From positions 372,001-436,000 of the forward strand of contig CABDWT010000002.1 of NCBI GenBank assembly GCA_901456055.1: a stretch of DNA of 64,000 bases, read 5' to 3'. Below are positions 58,439 through 64,000 of this stretch, piece by piece; the stretch's first letter is position 1; the number at the start of each line of letters is the position of its first letter. This DNA is from Phytobacter ursingii. GTDB taxonomy: Bacteria > Pseudomonadota > Gammaproteobacteria > Enterobacterales > Enterobacteriaceae. The notes beneath the pieces were generated by a model that saw only the letters and a list, made by a program, of their open reading frames with translations, was not told the DNA's origin and searched no databases. The position numbers and the translations under genes are program-made.

Positions 58439-60334
58439 TTACATCACCAGACGACGGATGTCAGACAGCATGTTGTTGATGATGGTAATAAAGCGCGCAC
58501 CATCAGCACCGTCAATCACACGGTGGTCGAAGGACAGAGAGATCGGCATCATCAGACGCGGAACGAACTCTTTACCGTTCCAGACCGGCTCCATCGCAGA
58601 CTTGGAGACACCCAGAATCGCCACTTCCGGCGCGTTAACAATCGGTGCGAAGTGGGTCGTGCCCAGGCCGCCGATGCTGGAGATGGTGAAGCAACCGCCC
58701 TGCATTTCGCCAGCAGTCAACTTGCCATCACGCGCTTTTTTGGAGATCACGGTCAGTTCACGGGACAGCTCAGTAATGCTCTTCTTATTCACGTCTTTAA
58801 AGACCGGAACAACCAGACCGTTCGGGGTATCAACCGCAACACCGATGTTGATGTATTTCTTCAGGGTCAGGCGCTGACCGTCTTCAGACAGAGAGCTGTT
58901 GAAGCGCGGCATCTGTTCCAGAGCGGCGGCAACGGCTTTCATGATGAAGACAACCGGGGTGAATTTCACGTCCAGTTTACGTTTTTCAGCTTCGGCGTTC
59001 TGCTGTTTACGGAACGCTTCCAGATCGGTGATATCGGTTTTATCAAAGTGCGTAACGTGCGGGATCATCACCCAGTTACGGCTCAGGTTAGCACCCGAGA
59101 TTTTCTGGATGCGGCCCAGCTCCACTTCTTCGATTTCACCGAACTTGCTGAAGTCGACTTTCGGCCACGGCAGCATGCCCGGGATACCGCCGCCAGCGGC
59201 AGCAGCAGGTGCGGCTTCTGCGCGCTTGATAGCTTCTTTGACGTAAGTCTGGACGTCTTCGCGCAGGATACGACCTTTACGGCCAGTGCCCTTCACTTTC
59301 GCCAGGTTCACACCAAATTCGCGCGCCAGGCGGCGAATCAGCGGAGTCGCGTGAATGTAAGCGTCGTTTTCTGCAAACTCAGACTTGCCTTCTGCTTTGG
59401 CAGCAGGCGCAGCAGCCGGTTTAGCAGCCTGAGCCGGTGCAGCAGCAGGGGCTGGAGCAGCCGCGGCAGCCGGAGCTGCGGCAGGCGCAGCGCCTTCCAC
59501 TTCGAAGACCATGATCAGAGAGCCGGTAGAGACTTTGTCGCCTACGTTAACTTTCAGCTCTTTCACCACGCCCGCGAACGGCGCAGGGACTTCCATAGAA
59601 GCCTTGTCGCCTTCAACGGTGATCAGCGACTGTTCAGCGGCAACTTTGTCGCCCACTTTCACCATCACTTCGGTCACTTCAACTTCATCACCGCCGATAT
59701 CCGGTACGTTAACGTCTTTTGCGCCAGCCGCAGCGGGAGCAGCGGCAGGTGCCGGAGTAGCCGCCTGAGCCGGGGCAGCAGCAGGCGCAGCGCCCGCCAC
59801 TTCGAAGACCATGATCAGAGAACCGGTAGACACTTTGTCGCCAGTGCTGATTTTGATCTCTTTCACCACGCCCGCAAACGGCGCCGGCACTTCCATAGAG
59901 GCTTTATCGCCTTCTACGGTGATCAGAGACTGCTCAGCGGCAACGGTGTCGCCCACTTTCACCATGATTTCAGTGACTTCTACTTCGTCGCCACCGATAT
60001 CAGGCACGTTTACGTCTTTTGCCGCTGCCGCAGCAGGTGCTGCTGCCGGAGCCGCTTCTTTCTTCTCTTCTGCCTTAGCAGGTGCAGCGGCTGCTGCACC
60101 GTCGGCGGAATCGAAAATCATGATCAGTTTGCCAGTCTCGGTTTTGTCGCCAACAGAGACTTTGATCTCTTTAACAACGCCAGCCTGCGGAGACGGGACT
60201 TCCATAGAGGCTTTGTCGCCTTCTACGGTGATCAGCGACTGTTCTGCTTCAACCTTGTCGCCCACTTTGACCAGAATCTCGGTGATTTCAACTTCGTCAG
60301 ACCCGATGTCCGGTACTTTGATTTCGATAGCCAT
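58439..60334 (-). CDS. aceF: Dihydrolipoamide acetyltransferase (E2 of pyruvate dehydrogenase)
   Basis: Core of the pyruvate dehydrogenase complex, transferring acetyl to CoA. 631 residues (E. coli 630). Three tandem lipoyl domains (about 1-80, 105-185, 206-285), each with the lipoylated Lys in GDKASMEVP, are joined by Ala/Pro-rich flexible linkers. The peripheral-subunit-binding domain (about 325-365, [20 protein letters not shown]) and the catalytic domain ending in [12 protein letters not shown] follow. The lipoyl repeats are also visible as DNA repeats. Confidence 0.98.
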   Translation of the reverse strand: MAIEIKVPDIGSDEVEITEILVKVGDKVEAEQSLITVEGDKASMEVPSPQAGVVKEIKVSVGDKTETGKLIMIFDSADGAAAAAPAKAEEKKEAAPAAAPAAAAAKDVNVPDIGGDEVEVTEIMVKVGDTVAAEQSLITVEGDKASMEVPAPFAGVVKEIKISTGDKVSTGSLIMVFEVAGAAPAAAPAQAATPAPAAAPAAAGAKDVNVPDIGGDEVEVTEVMVKVGDKVAAEQSLITVEGDKASMEVPAPFAGVVKELKVNVGDKVSTGSLIMVFEVEGAAPAAAPAAAAAPAPAAAPAQAAKPAAAPAAKAEGKSEFAENDAYIHATPLIRRLAREFGVNLAKVKGTGRKGRILREDVQTYVKEAIKRAEAAPAAAAGGGIPGMLPWPKVDFSKFGEIEEVELGRIQKISGANLSRNWVMIPHVTHFDKTDITDLEAFRKQQNAEAEKRKLDVKFTPVVFIMKAVAAALEQMPRFNSSLSEDGQRLTLKKYINIGVAVDTPNGLVVPVFKDVNKKSITELSRELTVISKKARDGKLTAGEMQGGCFTISSIGGLGTTHFAPIVNAPEVAILGVSKSAMEPVWNGKEFVPRLMMPISLSFDHRVIDGADGARFITIINNMLSDIRRLVM

Positions 60335-60348
60335 TATCTCTTTACCTC

Positions 60349-63012
60349 TTACGCCAGACGCGGGTTAACTTTTTCTGCATCGATGTTGAATTTGGTAATT
60401 GCTTCCGCAACCACTTTCTTATCGATTTCGCCACGTTTAGCCAGTTCGCCCAGTGCTGCAACAACCACATAAGAAGCATCAACTTCGAAGTGGTGACGCA
60501 GATTTTCACGGCTGTCAGAGCGGCCGAAGCCATCAGTACCCAGTACGCGGTAATCATCCGCCGGTACATAAGTACGAACCTGCTCTGCGAACAGTTTCAT
60601 ATAGTCAGTAGATGCAACAGCCGGGGCATCGTTCATCACCTGAGCGATGTACGGAACGCGCGGCGTTTCCAGCGGGTGCAACATGTTCCAGCGCTCACAA
60701 TCCTGGCCATCACGCGCCAGTTCAGTGAAGGAGGTGACGCTGTATACATCAGAACCTACGCCGTAGTCTTTCGCCAGGATCTGTGCGGCTTCACGTACGT
60801 GACGCAGGATAGAGCCGGAGCCCAGCAGCTGAACTTTACCTTTGCTACCTTCGAGGGTTTCGAGTTTGTAGATACCTTTGCGGATACCTTCCTCGGCACC
60901 TGCTGGCATTGCCGGCATGTGGTAGTTTTCGTTCAGGGTGGTGATGTAGTAGTAAACGTTCTCTTGCGCTTCACCGTACATACGGGTCAGACCGTCATGC
61001 ATGATGACCGCCACTTCGTACGCGTAAGACGGATCGTAAGAGATACAGTTCGGGATAGTCAGAGACTGAATGTGGCTGTGACCATCTTCGTGCTGCAGAC
61101 CTTCGCCGTTCAGGGTCGTACGACCAGAAGTACCACCGACCAGGAAGCCGCGCGCCTGTTGGTCGCCTGCCTGCCAGCACAGGTCACCGATACGCTGGAA
61201 ACCGAACATGGAATAGTAGATGTAGAACGGGATCATCGGCAGGTTGTTGGTGCTGTAAGAGGTCGCAGCAGCCAGCCAGGATGCGCCTGCGCCCAGCTCG
61301 TTGATACCTTCCTGCAGGATCTGACCTTTCTCGTCTTCTTTATAGTAAGCAACCTGCTCACGGTCCTGCGGGGTGTACTGCTGGCCGTTCGGGCTGTAGA
61401 TACCGATCTGACGGAACAGACCTTCCATACCGAAGGTACGCGCTTCGTCGGCGATGATTGGAACCAATCTGTCTTTGATCGACTTGTTCTTGAGCATCAC
61501 GTTCAGGGCACGCACGAAAGCTATAGTGGTAGAGATCTCTTTGTTCTGCTCTTCCAGCAGTTGAGAGAAATCTTCCAGCGCAGGCAGTTCCAGCTTCTCG
61601 GTGAATTTAGGCTGACGAGCAGGCAGGTAGCCTTTCAGCGCCTGACGACGTTCGTGCAGGTACTTATACTCTTCAGAGCCTTCCGGGAAGGTCAGGTAAG
61701 ACAGATTTTCAACCTGCTCATCGGTGACTGGAACATTGAAACGGTCGCGGATATAACGCACGCCGTCCATGTTCATTTTCTTAACCTGGTGAGCGATGTT
61801 TTTACCTTCAGCGGTATCACCCATGCCGTAACCTTTGATGGTGTGGGCCAGGATAACAGTCGCTTTACCTTTGGTTTCACGCGCTTTTTTCAGTGCGGCG
61901 TAGACTTTCTTCGGATCGTGACCACCGCGGTTCAGAGCCCAGATCTGCTCATCAGTCCAGTCTGCAACCAGGGCTGCGGTTTCAGGGTATTTGCCGAAGA
62001 AGTGCTCACGAACGTAGGCACCGTCTTTGGATTTGAAGGTCTGGTAGTCACCGTCAACGGTTTCGTTCATCAGTTGGATCAGTTTACCGCTGGTATCTTT
62101 ACGCAGCAGTTCATCCCAACGACCGCCCCACATGACTTTGATCACGTTCCAGCCAGCACCCGCGAAGATGCCTTCCAGTTCGTTGATGATCTTGCCGTTA
62201 CCGGTTACCGGACCATCCAGACGCTGCAGGTTACAGTTGATGATGAAGCACAGGTTGTCCAGCTTCTCGCGGGTCGCGATGGTGATAGCACCTTTGGATT
62301 CCGGCTCGTCCATTTCACCGTCGCCCAGGAAGGCGTAAACAGTCTGCTCAGAGGTGTCTTTCAGGCCACGGTGTTCCAGGTATTTCAGGAATTTAGCCTG
62401 ATAGATCGCACCAATTGGGCCCAGACCCATCGATACGGTCGGGAACTGCCAGAATTCAGGCATCAGTTTCGGGTGCGGGTAAGAAGACAGACCTTTACCG
62501 TGAACTTCCTGACGGAAGTTGTTCATCTGCTCTTCAGTCAGACGACCTTCCAGGAAGGCGCGCGCATAGATGCCCGGAGAGATGTGGCCCTGGAAGTACA
62601 CCAGATCGCCGCCGTCTTTCTCATTGGCTGCACGGAAGAAATGGTTGAAGCACACTTCGTAAACAGTTGCGGAAGACTGGAAGGACGCCATGTGGCCACC
62701 CAGTTCCAGATCTTTCTTGGAAGCGCGCAGAACGGTCATGATGGCGTTCCAGCGAATTGCCGAGCGAATACGACGTTCCAGCTCCAGATTACCCGGGTAT
62801 TCCGGTTCATCTTCAACGGCAATAGTGTTGACATAGTTGCTAGCTCCGGTACCAGCGGCGACTTTCACGCCCCCTTTACGGGCTTCGGAAAGCAGCTGGT
62901 CAATCAGATACTGAGCACGCTCAACACCTTCTTCACGGATTACCGATTCGATCGCCTGTAGCCAGTCGCGAGTTTCAATCGGATCCACGTCATTTTGGAA
63001 ACGTTCTGACAT
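60349..63012 (-). CDS. aceE: Pyruvate dehydrogenase E1 component
   Basis: Thiamine-diphosphate enzyme that decarboxylates pyruvate and acetylates E2 lipoyl groups. Homodimeric type, 887 residues, equal to E. coli. The ThDP motif is [13 protein letters not shown] through to [12 protein letters not shown]; the substrate histidine regions [17 protein letters not shown] and YQGHISPG are present. It lies 14 bp before aceF. Very strong codon bias fits high expression. Confidence 0.98.
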   Translation of the reverse strand: MSERFQNDVDPIETRDWLQAIESVIREEGVERAQYLIDQLLSEARKGGVKVAAGTGASNYVNTIAVEDEPEYPGNLELERRIRSAIRWNAIMTVLRASKKDLELGGHMASFQSSATVYEVCFNHFFRAANEKDGGDLVYFQGHISPGIYARAFLEGRLTEEQMNNFRQEVHGKGLSSYPHPKLMPEFWQFPTVSMGLGPIGAIYQAKFLKYLEHRGLKDTSEQTVYAFLGDGEMDEPESKGAITIATREKLDNLCFIINCNLQRLDGPVTGNGKIINELEGIFAGAGWNVIKVMWGGRWDELLRKDTSGKLIQLMNETVDGDYQTFKSKDGAYVREHFFGKYPETAALVADWTDEQIWALNRGGHDPKKVYAALKKARETKGKATVILAHTIKGYGMGDTAEGKNIAHQVKKMNMDGVRYIRDRFNVPVTDEQVENLSYLTFPEGSEEYKYLHERRQALKGYLPARQPKFTEKLELPALEDFSQLLEEQNKEISTTIAFVRALNVMLKNKSIKDRLVPIIADEARTFGMEGLFRQIGIYSPNGQQYTPQDREQVAYYKEDEKGQILQEGINELGAGASWLAAATSYSTNNLPMIPFYIYYSMFGFQRIGDLCWQAGDQQARGFLVGGTSGRTTLNGEGLQHEDGHSHIQSLTIPNCISYDPSYAYEVAVIMHDGLTRMYGEAQENVYYYITTLNENYHMPAMPAGAEEGIRKGIYKLETLEGSKGKVQLLGSGSILRHVREAAQILAKDYGVGSDVYSVTSFTELARDGQDCERWNMLHPLETPRVPYIAQVMNDAPAVASTDYMKLFAEQVRTYVPADDYRVLGTDGFGRSDSRENLRHHFEVDASYVVVAALGELAKRGEIDKKVVAEAITKFNIDAEKVNPRLA

Positions 63013-63065
63013 GGGGGGTATTCCTTATCTATCTAATACGTTGATTTAGCTGGAACCTGTCCCAT

Positions 63066-63209
63066 TGCACTCTTTGTTCTTCATCCTTCTGGCTGTCTCT
63101 TTGTTGGCTTCGCTTCCTCACCCCAGTCACATAGTTCACTATGCTGCCGGGGATTCGCGCGCTTGCCGCCGCGATACAGCCAAAATTATTTTGAACAACT
63201 AAAAGTGCA
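63066..63209. repeat. ERIC (IRU) element in the pdhR-aceE gap
   Basis: About 140 bp with the ERIC core: TTGGCTTCGCTTCCTCACCC, then CAGTCAC, a central ATAGTTCACTAT palindrome, GGGGATTCGCGCGCTTGCCG CC and the AATTATTTTGA tail. The outer ends TGCACTCTTTGTTC and GAACAACTAAAAGTGCA are imperfect inverted repeats. It lies inside the pdhR-aceEF transcription unit, 54 bp before the aceE start. Confidence 0.88.
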
Positions 63210-63297
63210 ATAAGACAGGTTCTGCGTTTAGTTGCCGCGCTCTAAATTTTTGGCGCTCCGGTTACAACTCTTCCGGCACAAACTCCACCAGAAAATG

Positions 63298-64000
63298 CTA
63301 ATTCTTTCTCTGTTCCAGCCGACGGAGCGAGCGTTCACGACGGCTCTGCTCACGACTGCGGTCCAGCAAGATCTCTTCGATAAAGGCCAGGTGGCGATGA
63401 GAGGCTTCACGCGCTTCTTCAGGTTCGCCCGCCATAATGGCTGCAAAGATACTGCTGCGGTGCTTGCTCACCAGCGGCAGCATTTCGCGGCGCGCATAGA
63501 GCAACTCGAAATTCTCACGAACATTCTGTGCCAACATGGGTTCCATGCAACGAAGCAGATGTAAAAGCACAACATTATGTGCCGCTTCGGTTACAGCGAT
63601 TTGATATTGCACGACAGCGTTCGATTCCGCGTCGAGGTCGCCGGATTGCTGCGCCAGTTCAATGGCCTGATGCAGTTCACCAATGCGTACCTTGTCTTCG
63701 TCCGTGCTACGTAATGCGGCGTAATAAGCGGCAATGCCTTCCAGTGCGTGACGCGTCTCGAGCAAATCAAACTGGGATTCGGGATGATCGGAGAGCAATT
63801 CAACCAGCGGATCGCTGAAGCTCTGCCAGAGGCTGCTTTGAACAAACGTACCGCCACCCTGGCGACGCAGCAGAAGCCCTTTCGCTTCGAGGCGCTGGAT
63901 GGCCTCACGCAGTGAAGGACGTGAAACGTCGAACTGTTTGGCCAGTTCGCGTTCTGGAGGCAATTTTTCACCGGGGCGTAACGTCCCCTCAAGAATCAAA
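63298..64000 (-). CDS. pdhR: Pyruvate dehydrogenase complex repressor, 5' end off the window
   Basis: GntR/FadR-family regulator that represses pdhR-aceEF-lpd and respiratory genes until pyruvate binds. The frame is open to base 64000; about 21 N-terminal residues are missing by comparison with the 254-residue E. coli protein. The visible part starts in the winged helix ([39 protein letters not shown]), followed by the FCD ligand domain (about 95-225) and the basic tail [13 protein letters not shown]. Confidence 0.95.
   Translation of the reverse strand, partial: LILEGTLRPGEKLPPERELAKQFDVSRPSLREAIQRLEAKGLLLRRQGGGTFVQSSLWQSFSDPLVELLSDHPESQFDLLETRHALEGIAAYYAALRSTDEDKVRIGELHQAIELAQQSGDLDAESNAVVQYQIAVTEAAHNVVLLHLLRCMEPMLAQNVRENFELLYARREMLPLVSKHRSSIFAAIMAGEPEEAREASHRHLAFIEEILLDRSREQSRRERSLRRLEQRKN

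Noticed and set aside
58394-60472. 692-codon open frame on the plus strand opposite aceF
   Set aside because: Same cause; its internal repeats simply mirror the three lipoyl domains.
60490-62961. 823-codon open frame on the plus strand opposite aceE
   Set aside because: It is the mirror of a gene with extreme codon bias, which removes stops from the antisense frame. There is no ribosome site, and aceE is unmistakable on the other strand.

Overview
The window is 64 kb of chromosomal backbone from a member of the Enterobacteriaceae. Gene order and protein sequence follow the 3.5-4.6 minute region of Escherichia coli K-12 almost gene for gene, inverted relative to the usual map: cdsA at the left edge, pdhR at the right. 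Several features argue against E. coli itself. clcA is absent between hemL and erpA, the yad fimbrial cluster is absent between folK and panB, and yadD is absent between panC and panD. An unrecognised 478-residue gene sits where K-12 has yacH. The degP and cueO variable regions are longer, and GGGAGAGGG-type REP-like palindromes are scattered between genes. Citrobacter, Enterobacter, Kosakonia or a near relative would fit; the genus cannot be fixed by reading alone. No prophage, insertion sequence, CRISPR array, tRNA or rRNA gene was seen.

Layout. 1-6.5 kb (minus strand): cdsA (partial), uppS, dxr, frr, pyrH, tsf and rpsB, covering envelope lipid, isoprenoid and translation genes, with the rpsB leader/T44 RNA and the rpsB-tsf attenuator. 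6.7-11.7 kb (plus): map, glnD, dapD, yaeH. 11.8-16.3 kb (minus): cdaR, degP with its sigma-E promoter, dgt. 16.4-18.5 kb (plus): mtnN-btuF-yadS. Then erpA (minus) and hemL (plus). 20.6-26.5 kb (minus): ferric hydroxamate operon fhuACDB behind a Fur-like site. 26.8-32 kb (minus): mrcB and hrpB. 32-39.3 kb (plus): thpR, sfsA, dksA, gluQ, pcnB (AUU start), folK, panB, panC, panD. 39.3-43.1 kb: a near-perfect tandem repeat, then yadE, yadI, yadH and yadG (minus). 43.2-49.7 kb: can, hpt, gcd, cueO and yacC, with a CRP site over the gcd promoter, a CueR-type promoter at cueO and a duplicated terminator unit. 49.7-52.2 kb: speE-speD, a previously untracked 57-residue small ORF, yacL. 52.4-64 kb (minus): acnB, the unknown gene, lpd, aceF, aceE and pdhR (partial), with an ERIC element in the pdhR-aceE gap.

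How it works together. pdhR-aceEF-lpd and acnB carry carbon from pyruvate into the TCA cycle. panB, panC and panD supply pantothenate for CoA. speE and speD make spermidine, and mtnN clears the methylthioadenosine that this produces. fhuACDB and btuF are TonB-linked uptake systems for ferric hydroxamates and vitamin B12. degP, mrcB, uppS and cdsA serve the envelope. dksA, pcnB, glnD and cdaR are regulators.

The window is mostly conserved housekeeping sequence. The best candidates for something undescribed are the 478-residue cysteine-free protein between acnB and lpd, the 57-residue ORF downstream of speD, a 20-bp copy of the fhuB 3' end flanking a BIME, and the two tandem-duplicated intergenic blocks.
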